64,000 nt of DNA, taken from NCBI GenBank assembly GCA_041391225.1, contig JAWKOL010000019.1, positions 74,609 to 138,608 on the forward strand, read 5' to 3'. Positions 46,639 to 55,290 of the stretch are shown here, piece after piece. The notes under the pieces are model-generated. The model ran no database searches. It saw nothing but the letters and a program-made list of their open reading frames with translations, and had not been told where the DNA came from. The translations under genes were made by a program, and so were the position numbers. Positions within the stretch are counted from its first letter, which is position 1; each line of letters opens with the position of its first letter. The stretch is from RI-153 sp041391225. GTDB lineage: Bacteria > Chloroflexota > Anaerolineae > Caldilineales > Caldilineaceae.

Positions 46639-46665
46639 GGATTCAGGACTGAGGACTGGGGACTG
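46638..46665. repeat. GGGACTG heptamer array after the dehydrogenase stop
   Basis: GGGATTC, AGGACTG, AGGACTG, GGGACTG begin at the last base of the TAG stop. A weak inverse (CCCAATC at 46708 and 46740) lies near the end of the convergent gene. Confidence 0.5.
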
Positions 46666-46748
46666 TATGTACAGGATCTGGCGAGTGCTGTCGCGAGCGA
46701 ACTCGGCATTCCCAATCCTGCGGCGCGGACTCGATCTGATCCCAATCC

Positions 46749-47840
46749 CTATCTCTTCTCCAACGACAGCGCCACATCGAACCGCCGCGACATCTCCCAC
46801 AGATCCGCCACGACGTTGGCAGGCAGGGGGATGCCCTCGCGTAGGCGTTTGCGTTCAGTTTCGTGTTCGATTTCGCCGGCCACGTAGACGCGATCCTGGT
46901 CGGGCTGGCGGGGGGTGGCGCGCAGGGAGCGGATCATGGCGTCCATGCCGCGGGTGAACTCGTCGAGCGGGCGGAAGAGGTCCACGCGCACGGCGGCGAA
47001 GAAGTGGGCATCGCGGCTTTGAGCGTGATCGACGCCGTTGGCCAGTGGTTCGGTCAACGCCGTCCAGCCGCCGGAGAGCAGGCCGCACAGCGTCTCCACC
47101 ATGATCGCCAGGCCGTAGCCCTTGTGGCTGCCGTGTTCGCGCGTGCCACCCAACGGCAGCAGCATCTTCGCCGTGGCGGGATCGGTGGTGGGGCGTCCTT
47201 CGGCGTCCAGCGCCCAACCGTCGGGGATGGCCTGTCCTAGCTCCTGGCGCATGACCACGCGGTTCATGGGTGTCGTGGACGTAGCCATGTCGAGCAGAAA
47301 GTCGGGTTCCTCGTGCGCAGGGAAGCCGATGGCGATGGGATTGGTGGAGAACATCGCCCGCGCGCCGAAGGTGGGGACGACGCCGTACTGGTTGCCCTCG
47401 GCCCACAACATGCCGGTGAGGCCGACGCCGATCAGGTCTTCGGCCAGGGCCATGGCCGGGTAGCGGCCCGCGGCGCCGAAGTGATTGGAGTTGTGCATGG
47501 CCACCATGCCGATCCCCGATTCGCGTGCTTTTTGCATGGCCAGCCGCATGGCCCAGCAGCCTGCCACCAGCCCCAACCCGTTGTCGCCGTCGACACGCGC
47601 CGAGATCGGCGTCTCGTACTCGATACGAAACTGGGGATGTCCTTTGATGCTGCCGTCGCTCACTTTGTCCACGTAGTGGCTCTTGAGATTGCGCACGCCG
47701 TGGGTGTCCACGCCGCGGCGGTTGGCCCACACCAGCACGTCGGCCGCGTCCGCGGCCTCGTCCGCGAGGACGCCGGCTCGTTCCAACACAGTTGTGGCAA
47801 AATCCTGAAGATGCTCAGATCGAATGCGATAGTCGGACAT
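46749..47840 (-). CDS. Ldh_2-family dehydrogenase (malate/L-lactate/2,3-diketogulonate reductase type)
   Basis: A 363-residue NAD(P)-dependent dehydrogenase of the non-Rossmann Ldh_2/YlbC/YiaK family. The family motifs NRRGVDTHGVRNLKSHY (catalytic His), DGDNGLGLVAGCWAMRLAM, GIGMVAMHNSNHFGAAGRYP, TNPIAIGFPAHEEPDFLLDM and GSHKGYGLAIMVETLCGLLS are in order. Relatives reduce malate, ureidoglycolate or 2,3-diketo-L-gulonate; sugar-acid metabolism fits the neighbours. An AGGAG site seven bases before ATG 47840 supports the start. It follows the amidohydrolase gene across a heptamer hairpin. Confidence 0.9.
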   Translation of the reverse strand: MSDYRIRSEHLQDFATTVLERAGVLADEAADAADVLVWANRRGVDTHGVRNLKSHYVDKVSDGSIKGHPQFRIEYETPISARVDGDNGLGLVAGCWAMRLAMQKARESGIGMVAMHNSNHFGAAGRYPAMALAEDLIGVGLTGMLWAEGNQYGVVPTFGARAMFSTNPIAIGFPAHEEPDFLLDMATSTTPMNRVVMRQELGQAIPDGWALDAEGRPTTDPATAKMLLPLGGTREHGSHKGYGLAIMVETLCGLLSGGWTALTEPLANGVDHAQSRDAHFFAAVRVDLFRPLDEFTRGMDAMIRSLRATPRQPDQDRVYVAGEIEHETERKRLREGIPLPANVVADLWEMSRRFDVALSLEKR

Positions 47841-47892
47841 GGGGATCTCCTGGAGAGAGGGTTGAATGAACAGAGTTTGTTTCGCTGGGCGA

Positions 47893-47951
47893 GCAATGCG
47901 TAATGCGTAATTCGTGGAGTAGATTGGCCCTACGAATTACGCATTACGCAA
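47893..47951. repeat. GCGTAATGCGTAATTCGT perfect hairpin
   Basis: Perfect 18-base inverted arms (47898-47915 and 47932-47949) are separated by a 16-base loop. The amidohydrolase stop TAA (47939-47937) lies inside one arm. There is no T-run. Confidence 0.78.
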
Positions 47952-48941
47952 TTCAAAAAGCGCCTGCGCATTCCCCAAAAACACGTCTTCAATCTGCGCG
48001 TCTGTCAGCTTCAGCCGCCTGCAGGCCAGGAGCAGGCTGCGCAGTGACTCCAGCCCGATGAGGACGGGTTGCAGTGTGGCGTGACGTTCGTCCAGGTCCA
48101 TGTCTTCGGCATAGAACCAGTGGAAAGAGTCGCCGATGGCCACACAGCGGCCGCGTAGGTGGCTGACGTGAAAGTCGGTGCCGTAGAGTAGACGCCGATG
48201 GCCAAGCGTTTCGACAATGGCCTCGAACGCCCCCGCCTCGGTGACCGCCGAGGTGTCGCACCAGACGTTGTCGAGGCCGCGCAGGCTGTCGATGCCTTCG
48301 ATGGTGTGCCAGGGATTGAAGCCACGCGCCGCATGGGCCAGGATCAGGCGCAGGTTGGGGTAGCTTTCGCAGTAACGGCGGATGGTGACCTGGTTCACCG
48401 GATCGGCCAGGGCGCGGTCGCGCACCATGTGCAGGGTGACAGTCAACCCTTCCTCGTGGGCGATGCGCACGTGATCCTCCACGAGATAGGCTTCGATGGG
48501 CGCGTGCCAGGTAGGACCGTCCACCGCGGCCATGGTGTGGTAGGGCTTGAGACCGACGAAGCCGTTGCGTCGCACCTCGCTGCGCACGTATTCGGGGTCC
48601 ATGTCGGGCGAGATGATCATCTGACCACGGCTGTGCGGGTCGGCGCGCACTTCCTCGGCCACGAAGCGGTTGTTGCCGTCGCGGTCACCGTTGAAGACCA
48701 GCCCGAAGAAGAGGCCGCCGACGGTGCGTCCACCTGGGTGCAGCCATTCCATGAACGCACGGTATTCGGCGATGCCGAACTGCGGCGGCGCGCCGTCGAG
48801 GTGGGCAGGCGCGGTGCCGGGCGCGTAGTGATCGAGGCGAAAAAGATGGGCGTGTGCGTCGAAAATGCGATCCGGCAGGAAAGGGACAATCGTCCTTTCC
48901 AGCAATTCACAGTCGGCGTCGGTCTGTTGCCAGTTCGTCAT
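47937..48941 (-). CDS. Amidohydrolase-2 family hydrolase
   Basis: A metal-dependent TIM-barrel hydrolase (PF04909 type). The N-terminal HxH motif is RIFDAHAHLF. FVGLKPYHTMAAV, GLTVTLHMVRDRALADPV (His), NLRLILAHAARGFNPW (His) and RLLYGTDFHVSHLRG (Asp) follow in the family order. At 334 residues it is normal. Relatives hydrolyse lactones of sugar acids or decarboxylate aromatic acids; a sugar-lactonase role is inferred from the neighbouring sugar dehydrogenases. It starts six bases after the SDR gene stops, so the two are an operon. The last residues and stop lie in a heptamer hairpin. Confidence 0.85.
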   Translation of the reverse strand: MTNWQQTDADCELLERTIVPFLPDRIFDAHAHLFRLDHYAPGTAPAHLDGAPPQFGIAEYRAFMEWLHPGGRTVGGLFFGLVFNGDRDGNNRFVAEEVRADPHSRGQMIISPDMDPEYVRSEVRRNGFVGLKPYHTMAAVDGPTWHAPIEAYLVEDHVRIAHEEGLTVTLHMVRDRALADPVNQVTIRRYCESYPNLRLILAHAARGFNPWHTIEGIDSLRGLDNVWCDTSAVTEAGAFEAIVETLGHRRLLYGTDFHVSHLRGRCVAIGDSFHWFYAEDMDLDERHATLQPVLIGLESLRSLLLACRRLKLTDAQIEDVFLGNAQALFELRNA

Positions 48942-48947
48942 GGTAGA

Positions 48948-49763
48948 TCACCAAGCCGTCCAGCCGCCGTCGACGAGGATATTCTGCCCGGTGATGTAGC
49001 TGCCCGCTTCACTGGCCAGCAGCACCGCCAGCCCCTTCAGTTCTTCGGGGCGGCCCATGCGGCCCAGCGGCACCTTGGCCTCCAAGCGCTCGATGAACTC
49101 AGGGTGATCCGTCTGGGTCTGCTCCTTGGGGAAAGGACCGGGGCAAATCGCATTGACACGGATGTTGTCCGCCGCCCAGTACGCCGCCAGGTGACGGGTG
49201 AGGTGAACGACACCGCCCTTGAGTGCGTGGTAGTTGGGCGGGCTGTTCACGGGCAGTCCTTCGTAGGCGCTGGGATAGCTGGCGACGACGCCGTACATGC
49301 TGCCGATGTTGATGATCGACCCCGCGGCGCCGCGGCTGCGCAGATGATGCACCACCTCACGCGCCAGCAAAAAGTAGGCCGTGACGCCGGTGTGGAAGGC
49401 TTTGTCGAAATCGGCGGCGGTGGCGTCGTCGATGTCGGGGGCGGTGCCGCCGTAGGCATTGTTGACAAGGATGTCGATGCGCCCCAGCCGCGCCAGCACA
49501 TCCGCCACGAAGCCGGGGATTGTGTCGGTGTCGGCCTGGTGAAAGGGCAGCCCGACGTGTCCGCTGCCAGGCAGACTCGCCGCGAAGGAAGCCGCCTGTT
49601 CTCCGTCTCGGCTGGTGACCACAAGCGTAGCGCCTGCTTCGGCCAGGGCGCGGCTCATGGCCGATCCCAGCCAGCCCGCCGCCCCGGTGACAATGGCAAC
49701 CTTTCCCTGCAAACTCATCAGTTCCTGCACGGTACGTTCGTTGGCGCGTTCCTGAGAGGACAT
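48948..49763 (-). CDS. Short-chain dehydrogenase/reductase (SDR), second copy
   Basis: A classical SDR: GKVAIVTGAAGWLGSAMSRA (TGxxGxLG), DILVNNAYGGTA (NNA), IINIGSMYGVVASYPSAYEG (Ser) and PPNYHALKGGVVHLTRHLAA, in which the active-site Tyr-xxx-Lys is Y-HAL-K. The C-terminus has ASEAGSYITGQNILVDGGWT. ATG 49763 gives 271 residues; the open frame upstream contains promoter sequence and is not coding. It is divergent from the aldo/keto reductase gene and upstream of the amidohydrolase gene. Confidence 0.9.
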   Translation of the reverse strand: MSSQERANERTVQELMSLQGKVAIVTGAAGWLGSAMSRALAEAGATLVVTSRDGEQAASFAASLPGSGHVGLPFHQADTDTIPGFVADVLARLGRIDILVNNAYGGTAPDIDDATAADFDKAFHTGVTAYFLLAREVVHHLRSRGAAGSIINIGSMYGVVASYPSAYEGLPVNSPPNYHALKGGVVHLTRHLAAYWAADNIRVNAICPGPFPKEQTQTDHPEFIERLEAKVPLGRMGRPEELKGLAVLLASEAGSYITGQNILVDGGWTAW

Positions 49764-49810
49764 AGCTCGACCTTTTCTTGGGTTGAAATAGTGTGTTTGG
49801 CGATTGCGAA

Positions 49811-49839
49811 AAAGTATCATATCCTGGCTTTCTGTGCAA
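49811..49839 (-). promoter_or_regulatory. Promoter candidate for the SDR-amidohydrolase operon
   Basis: On the minus strand, TTGCAC (49839-49834) and TACTTT (49816-49811) are 17 bases apart, about 50 bases before the SDR start. Confidence 0.45.
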
Positions 49840-49870
49840 AGAAACCTTACAAAATACATATACCATTTGC

Positions 49871-49899
49871 TTGACATGCAGATCGCTGCGTGTTAGGTT
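49871..49899 (+). promoter_or_regulatory. Promoter candidate for the aldo/keto reductase gene
   Basis: TTGACA (49871-49876), a 17-base spacer and TAGGTT (49894-49899). The start codon 49921 is only about 15 bases after the predicted transcript start, giving a short leader that contains GGAGGAG. Confidence 0.55.
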
Positions 49900-49920
49900 G
49901 ATCACGATGGAGGAGACTCG

Positions 49921-50829
49921 ATGGAATACCGCAAACTGGGGAGAACCGAACTATCTGTCAGTTCGATTGGGCTTGGCTGTGTGACATTTGGGCGTGAGAT
50001 CGACGAAGACGCCTCCTTTGTGGTGATGGACCGGGCGCTGGAACGGGGCATCACCCTCTTCGACACCGCCGAAGCCTACGCAAAAGGCAGCTCGGAGACG
50101 GTGGTCGGGCGTTGGCTGGCGGATCGCGGTGTACGTGATCAGATTGTGTTGGCGACCAAGGTGTCGGGCGTGCTCACCAGAGATCGGGTGATCTCGTCGG
50201 CGGAGGCAAGCCTGCAACGGCTCCAGACCGATGTCATCGATCTCTTCCAGGTACACCATTTCGACGCCAAGACGCCGCTCAACGAGACGCTCGAAGCGCT
50301 CGATGCGCTGGTGAAAGCGGGCAAGGTGCGTTACATTGGGTGCAGCAACTACGCGGCCTGGCAGCTCTGTAAGTCGCTCTGGCAACAGGACGTCCACGAC
50401 TGGGCGCGGTTCGAGTCGGTGCAGCCCAACTACAACCTAGTCACCCGCGGCATTGAGGGCGAGTTGCTGCCGCTCTGCGCTGATCAGGCGATCGGCGTGA
50501 TCTCCTACAGCCCACTGGGCGCGGGATTCCTCACCGGCAAGTACCGCAAAGACGGCCCCCTGCCGCCAGGGACACGCTTCGACGTCATGCCCGGTCACCA
50601 GAGCATCTACTTCACCGACGACAAGTTCCGCGTCATGGAAGGCTTGCGGGCGGCATCTCAAGAGAGCGACATGTCCATGATCCGCCTGGCGCTGGCCTGG
50701 GTGATCGGACGCCCTGGTGTCACCTCGGTGCTGGTGGGCGCACGCAGCGTGGATCACATCGAGCAGGCCTTCGAGGCCGAGTCGACGGCGCTGCCCTCAG
50801 AACTACTTCAGAAGTTGGGATCTCTCTAG
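49921..50829 (+). CDS. Aldo/keto reductase
   Basis: An (alpha/beta)8-barrel NADPH-dependent oxidoreductase: MEYRKLGRTELSVSSIGLGC, LFDTAEAYAKGSSETVVGRW with catalytic Asp and Tyr, LATKVSG with catalytic Lys, DLFQVHHFDAKTPLNETLEA with His, RYIGCSNYAAWQL, SYSPLGAGFLTGKY and ALAWVIGRPGVTSVLVGARS. The length of 302 residues is normal. A strong GGAGGAG site precedes ATG 49921. It is similar to family members acting on sugars or sugar alcohols; the exact substrate is unknown. Confidence 0.92.
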   Translation: MEYRKLGRTELSVSSIGLGCVTFGREIDEDASFVVMDRALERGITLFDTAEAYAKGSSETVVGRWLADRGVRDQIVLATKVSGVLTRDRVISSAEASLQRLQTDVIDLFQVHHFDAKTPLNETLEALDALVKAGKVRYIGCSNYAAWQLCKSLWQQDVHDWARFESVQPNYNLVTRGIEGELLPLCADQAIGVISYSPLGAGFLTGKYRKDGPLPPGTRFDVMPGHQSIYFTDDKFRVMEGLRAASQESDMSMIRLALAWVIGRPGVTSVLVGARSVDHIEQAFEAESTALPSELLQKLGSL

Positions 50830-51106
50830 CAGAAGTTGTGGACACGGATTGATGGAAACACGGATCTAGAAGATTTCAGAATTTTGAACCAAGAAGCTAC
50901 ACGAAGAAACACGAAGCACCACGAAGAGGAGAAAGAGGGACACGGATTTCAGGATGCGCAGGACAACAGAGCGGAATAGCTTTCTGCTTGTTCTTTTCCG
51001 CCTTCGTGTATCTTCGTGTGCCTTCGTGTATCATTTTTCTCTGGTTTCGCCTTAGAAAAAGTAGACAAGATCAGTGTTCTTTCCATCCGTGTCCACAGCT
51101 TCTGCT
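50830..51106. repeat. Nested inverted repeat (ACACGGATT outer, CACGAAG inner)
   Basis: This 301-base spacer has no gene. Outer arms AGAAGTTGTGGACACGGATT (50831-50850) and the inverse at 51087-51106 (ATCCGTGTCCACAGCTTCTG) enclose inner arms of CTACACGAAGAAACACGAAG (from 50897) against CTTCGTGTATCTTCGTGTGC (from 51002). Two more ACACGGATT motifs are present. The array starts directly after the aldo/keto reductase stop. Confidence 0.7.
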
Positions 51107-51130
51107 TTTCCTTCGTAGAAACGAGGACGC

Positions 51131-52482
51131 ATGAGCAAAGACGCGCAGACTCACCATGTAGAGGAATCGTACCGGCGCTACGACGAGGCGCTAAAGCTGA
51201 TCCCGGGCGGCGTGCAGTTGCTCAGCCGTCGCCCGCGTTATGCGCGCCTGGGGTGACGCCGCCCTACGTCAGCCACGGCAAGGGCTGCCGCATCTGGGAT
51301 CTGGACGAGAACGAGTACGTTGATTGGATGATGTCGGTGGGCGCGCTGATCCTGGGCCACGCCGACGACGCTGTGGACAACGCCGTGATCGAACAGATCC
51401 ACCGCGGCACGGCGTTCAGCGTCAGCCATCCTGTGGAACTGGCACTGGCCCAGGAATTGGTGGAGACGATCCCCTGTGCGGAGATGGTGCGCTACTGCAA
51501 AGGGGGCGGCGAAGCCAACGCCGTCGCCGTGCGCATCGCCCGCGGCTACACCGGGCGCGAGAAGGTGCTCTTCTGCGGCTACCACGGCTGGCACGACTGG
51601 TATCTGGCCGCCAATCTGGCCGAAGACGATGTCCTCAGCAGCCATTTACTGCCAAACATTGCGCCGCGCGGGATCCCGCAAGGATTGAAGGGGACGGCGC
51701 TGCCCTTCCGCTACAACGATCTCGATTCCCTCGAAACCGCGCTGAAACGCAACCAGGGCGAGGTAGCCTGTATTATCCTGGAAGCGTCGCGGGGGGCGTC
51801 ACAGCCGACGCCGGGCTTCCTGGAAGGCGTGCGCGAATTGGCGACGGCGCACGGTGTCGTCCTGATTTTCGATGAAGTGGTCACTGGTTTTCGGTTGGCG
51901 ATGGGCGGTGCGCAGGAGACATTTGGCGTCGTCCCCGATCTGGCGACGTATGCCAAGGCCATTTCCAACGGCTATGCGATGGGTGCCGTGGTGGGCCGCA
52001 AGGACGTGATGTCGGTGGCCGCGGACATGTTCATCAGCAGCACATATTGGTCCGACACCGTGGGGGCGACGGCGGCGCTGACGACGATCCGCGAGATGAA
52101 GCGGCGCAACGCCATCGCCCGTATCACCGAAACAGGACGAGCCGTGCAGCAACGCTTCAACCAGTTGGCGGCGAAACACAACGTCCCCCTATGCGCCGGA
52201 GGACTGCCACAGCAGGTGGCGATCACCTTTGCCGAGGATGCGCCAGCGCAGCGCCAGAAACAGATCAAAGACTACTTTGTGCAGGAGATGACGAAACGCG
52301 GGTTTTTCACATCGTTCGGTTACAATCCGTCCTATGCACACGACGCCGCAGCCATCAGCGAAACGGCAGCCGCATGGGACGAAGTCTTTGCGCTACTCGC
52401 CGAAGCACTCCACAAAGACGACTGGGATCAACGCCTGCATGGAGAAGGCAGTATCGCCTTGTTTCGCCGTCTGGTGGGCTGA
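51131..52482 (+). CDS. Class-III PLP aminotransferase / glutamate-1-semialdehyde aminomutase-like, second copy (one frameshift)
   Basis: Start ATG 51131 (GAGGA site) reads SKDAQTHHVEESYRRYDEAL then KLIPGGVQLLSRRP. The frame shifts near 51240, after which APGVTPPYVSHGKGCRIWDL continues. Landmarks are RYCKGGGEANAVAVRIARGY, CGYHGWHDWYLAANL, VVLIFDEVVTGFRLAMGGAQ (PLP Asp) and YAKAISNGYAMGAVVG with the Schiff-base lysine. It is about 450 residues. It is a paralogue of the gene at 18590-19890. Haem synthesis is unlikely for both, because the genes sit among sugar genes. It may be a sugar or omega-amino-acid transaminase. Confidence 0.86.
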
Positions 52483-52578
52483 AGGGTTTCACAAATGAGC
52501 CTGTTTTGCAGCCTACCTTGAAGCCACCTGCACCGATAAGTTAAGGTTTGACTTGTTATTCCACCTGGAAAGACACCA

Positions 52579-52992
52579 ATGCACCCTTCATCGCAGTCGT
52601 CGCAGGTCCCATTGATCCTCGTCGTCGACGACGAGCCTCTGGTGCGCAAGATGCTCACTATCATGCTGCAACGCGCCGGATACCGCATTGAAACCGCAGT
52701 CAATGGCCAAGAAGCACTCGACAAAATTGAGAGCCTCCACCCGAATCTCATCACCCTCGACCAGATGATGCCCGATTTAACGGGCGAAGAAGTCCGCGAG
52801 CGCATGGCGCAGGACAGCAAGATGCGCGATATCCCCATTATCTTCGTCAGCGCAGTCGTCGATGAGGTGCGCGAACGTCAGGTGAACATCACCGACGCCG
52901 ATCCAATACGCTTTATGGGCAAGCCCTTCGATCGTGACCTGCTGCTAGGTTACGTCGAAGAGTTGCTCAACTGGAAACCGCGCCCGAATTGA
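52579..52992 (+). CDS. Single-domain response regulator (CheY-like receiver)
   Basis: A 137-residue receiver domain: PLILVVDDEPLVRKML (acidic pocket DD), LITLDQMMPDLTGEEV with the phosphorylated Asp, PIIFVSAVVD (Ser switch) and RFMGKPFDRDLLLGYV with the conserved Lys-Pro. No output domain is attached, so it either works by protein contact or relays phosphate. GGAAAG precedes ATG 52579. No histidine kinase gene is nearby. It is followed by recO. Confidence 0.92.
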   Translation: MHPSSQSSQVPLILVVDDEPLVRKMLTIMLQRAGYRIETAVNGQEALDKIESLHPNLITLDQMMPDLTGEEVRERMAQDSKMRDIPIIFVSAVVDEVRERQVNITDADPIRFMGKPFDRDLLLGYVEELLNWKPRPN

Positions 52993-53042
52993 ATACACCC
53001 CTCAATTTTCCACAGACAGCGAATGAGAATTTGGGTCATTGA

Positions 53043-53051
53043 TGATATAAT
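53043..53051 (+). promoter_or_regulatory. Extended -10 promoter element upstream of recO
   Basis: TGATATAAT is a perfect extended -10 (TGnTATAAT), with no good -35 box. It stands 40 bases before the recO start. Confidence 0.45.
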
Positions 53052-53090
53052 CGCCATAGAACATTCTTTCGATCAGAAAGGCCGTTGACA

Positions 53091-53852
53091 ATGGCGGAGC
53101 GCAGTCGCGTCAATCGAATGCAAGGGGTGGTGTTGCGTCGCCGCGATCAGGGGGAGGCGGATCGGGTGTTGACCGTCTTCACGCCGGATCAGGGGAAGCG
53201 CGATCTCATCGCCAAGGGCATCCGCAAGACGACGAGCCGCAAGGCCGGTCACCTGGAACTGTTCACGCACGTGTCGATGTTGGTGGCGCAGGCGCGCACG
53301 TGGGACATTGTCACCGAGGCGACGGCGGTGGAGAGCTTCCGCCATCTGCGCGAGGACCTGGACAGCATCAGCCGCGCCGCCTACGTGGCCGAACTGGTGG
53401 ACGTCTTCGGCGAGGCCAGCGACGACAGCCGCAATCTGTGGGATCTGCTACTGCTTGCACTACGCGAACTCGACGAAGCCGAAGCCGATCCCAGTCTTCT
53501 GCTGCGTTGGTTCGAGTTGCACCTGCTCAGCCTGGCCGGCTTCCAGCCCGAACTCTTCAACTGCCTGGGCTGCGGCAAGCCACTTGAGCCGGTAGACAAC
53601 TTCCTCAGCCTCCATGCGGGCGGCATCTACTGCCCCACCTGCGCCGAAAATCTCAGCGGCGTGGAACTCATCTCCGCCGACGTGCTCAAGGTGCTGCGTC
53701 ACCTACAGCGCAGCAATTGGGGCGCGGTGCGCAACTTGCAGGTGCGATCCTCGAATTTACAGGCTGCGGAGAGTATTCTGTACCGGTATCTGGTTACTGT
53801 CCTCGAGCGGCAGCTCAAGTCCGCAGATTTTGTGCGACGGTTGATGCGTTAA
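53091..53852 (+). CDS. recO: DNA repair protein RecO
   Basis: RecO loads RecA onto gapped DNA with RecR/RecF. The N-terminal OB fold reads MQGVVLRRRDQGEADRVLTV, then FTPDQGKRDLIAKGIRKTTS; the helical part has LELFTHVSMLVAQARTWDIV, and a zinc-binding element is formed by FNCLGCGKPL and IYCPTCAENL. From ATG 53091 the protein is 253 residues. A TTG six bases upstream is less well placed with respect to AGAAAGG (53075-53081). The gene is separated from the enolase-type gene by a long hairpin. Confidence 0.94.
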   Translation: MAERSRVNRMQGVVLRRRDQGEADRVLTVFTPDQGKRDLIAKGIRKTTSRKAGHLELFTHVSMLVAQARTWDIVTEATAVESFRHLREDLDSISRAAYVAELVDVFGEASDDSRNLWDLLLLALRELDEAEADPSLLLRWFELHLLSLAGFQPELFNCLGCGKPLEPVDNFLSLHAGGIYCPTCAENLSGVELISADVLKVLRHLQRSNWGAVRNLQVRSSNLQAAESILYRYLVTVLERQLKSADFVRRLMR

Positions 53853-53878
53853 GATCCGGCAGATATCCCTGAATTACA

Positions 53879-53944
53879 GAGGAGTGAGCACGCCCTCGTG
53901 CGGGTCTACACGGCAAGACCCGCACGAGGGCGTGCTCACTCCTC
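53879..53944. terminator. Perfect 28-base hairpin between convergent recO and enolase-family gene
   Basis: The arms 53879-53906 and 53917-53944 are perfect inverse copies over 28 bases (outer end GAGGAGTGAG, inner end GTGCGGGTC) with a 10-base loop TACACGGCAA. It lies in the 3'-3' junction, about 30 bases after the recO stop. There is no T-run, so it is either a bidirectional Rho-assisted terminator or a mobile hairpin. Confidence 0.6.
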
Positions 53945-53997
53945 ATCTCGCTAGAATCCGGCGGCTGACCTCGTCGCCAGGCAGCGGTTTCGATCCC

Positions 53998-55155
53998 TCA
54001 CAACCGCCACTGTTCCACCGCAGCCTCGTCGATCTCCACACCCAATCCCGGTTCCTCCGGCAGCAGAAATGCGCTGGCCACCGGCTCGGGATAACTACGT
54101 GCAATGCTGCCTTTGACGGCGTGGGCCTTGTGGCTGTGCTCCATGATCTGAAAATTGGGGATCGCCAGCGAATAGTGGATCGACGCCGCCACGGCCAAGA
54201 TCCCGCCGCCGCCGATGTGCGGAGCGATGGGCAGATTGAAGCTGTCACACAGGGCGGCGATGCGTTTGCCTTCGGAAAGGCCGGTGCGGGCGATGTCGGG
54301 CATGGCCACGTCGAAGGAGCGGTGTTCGATCCACTGTCGCCATTCCCACACGGTGCGCAGCCATTCGCCGGTGGCCACCTGCATCGAAAGCGCCCGCGCA
54401 ATTTCGGCCTGACCGCGGATGTCCTCGGGCTGGCAGGGCGCTTCGAGCCAGCGCACGCCAAGCGTCTCCAATCCCTTGCCCAATTCAATCGCCTCGGAGA
54501 CGTCCCGCGTGCCGTGGACGTCGACCATGAGTTGGATGCCCGGCCCAACGGCCACACGCACCGCCTCGACGATGTGCAGCAGGGCGCGGTTGTCCACGCG
54601 CAGGTGGAGTTTGAGGGCGTTGTAGCCGGCGGTGATGTGTTCCTGCGCCGCCGCCACCGTGGACTCGACATCGTTGCCCCCAATCCCCGCGTAAATGGGG
54701 ACGCGGTTGCGAAACTGGCCGCCCAACAGTTTGTACACCGGTTTGCCCAACGCCTTGCCCAGCAGATCGTAGAGTGCCAGATCCACGGCGGCGAGCGCGT
54801 CGACGTAGAAGCCGGTGATGTGTCCTCGTTCGCGCATGGCGCTGTAGAGCCGGTACCAGATGTACTCAACGTCGAAGGGATCGCGTCCTAGCAGCAGCGG
54901 TGTACACAGATCCTGTACCAGCGTGGCCGTCGCCCGCGGGGAGACGGGGGCCTGCCCTTCGCCCCAGCCGACGACGCCGTCATCGGTCTCCAGGCGTACC
55001 AGGCATGTCTCGTGGTTGCGCGAGTAGATCGACGTCCACGCGTCGGCGGCGATGGTGTAGTCGCCGTAGCGTTCTACGTTGAGATTGCCTTCGATGCGGT
55101 CGGTGGTCTTGGGTGGGATCTTGATGGCGTAGGTATCGACGCGGGTGATACGCAT
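53998..55155 (-). CDS. Mandelate racemase/enolase-superfamily dehydratase
   Basis: A 385-residue enolase-superfamily enzyme. The capping domain starts MRITRVDTYAIKIPPKT; the barrel has ALYDLLGKALGKPVYKLLGG, GYNALKLHLRVDNRALL (KxHxR, a KxK-type variant of the proton-abstracting motif), VDVHGTRDVSEAIELGKGLE (metal Asp), RWLEAPCQPEDIRG (metal Glu), QVATGEWLRT (metal Glu) and PIAPHIGGGGILAVAAS with the conserved His. Members dehydrate sugar acids or racemise. AAGGAG seven bases before ATG 55155 supports the start. It is convergent with recO and divergent from the mutarotase-sugar transporter operon. Confidence 0.9.
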   Translation of the reverse strand: MRITRVDTYAIKIPPKTTDRIEGNLNVERYGDYTIAADAWTSIYSRNHETCLVRLETDDGVVGWGEGQAPVSPRATATLVQDLCTPLLLGRDPFDVEYIWYRLYSAMRERGHITGFYVDALAAVDLALYDLLGKALGKPVYKLLGGQFRNRVPIYAGIGGNDVESTVAAAQEHITAGYNALKLHLRVDNRALLHIVEAVRVAVGPGIQLMVDVHGTRDVSEAIELGKGLETLGVRWLEAPCQPEDIRGQAEIARALSMQVATGEWLRTVWEWRQWIEHRSFDVAMPDIARTGLSEGKRIAALCDSFNLPIAPHIGGGGILAVAASIHYSLAIPNFQIMEHSHKAHAVKGSIARSYPEPVASAFLLPEEPGLGVEIDEAAVEQWRL

Positions 55156-55259
55156 GGGATCTCCTTTTGGGTAGATGATTTGGGTTTTGTCTCTCAGGGA
55201 AGATCCGTCAGGTTACAGAAAACCTGGCAGGTAGGTTAGCAAACAAACACCGCGCAAAC

Positions 55260-55288
55260 TTGACATCTCGCGCAGCGCCCATCAAACT
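55260..55288 (+). promoter_or_regulatory. Possible promoter of the mutarotase-sugar transporter operon
   Basis: TTGACA (55260-55265) is perfect; the -10 at 17 bases (CAAACT) is weak. If used, the CAACACG tandem array lies in the 5' leader. Confidence 0.25.
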
Positions 55289-55290
55289 TT

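Noticed and set aside
48198..49874. A 558-codon open frame on the plus strand
   Set aside because: Antisense to the SDR and amidohydrolase genes, both with complete catalytic motifs. High G+C codon bias produces long shadows.
18590..52482. The two class-III aminotransferases as haem-pathway HemL
   Set aside because: Both lie among sugar and keto-acid genes and neither is near other tetrapyrrole genes; the family contains many other transaminases.
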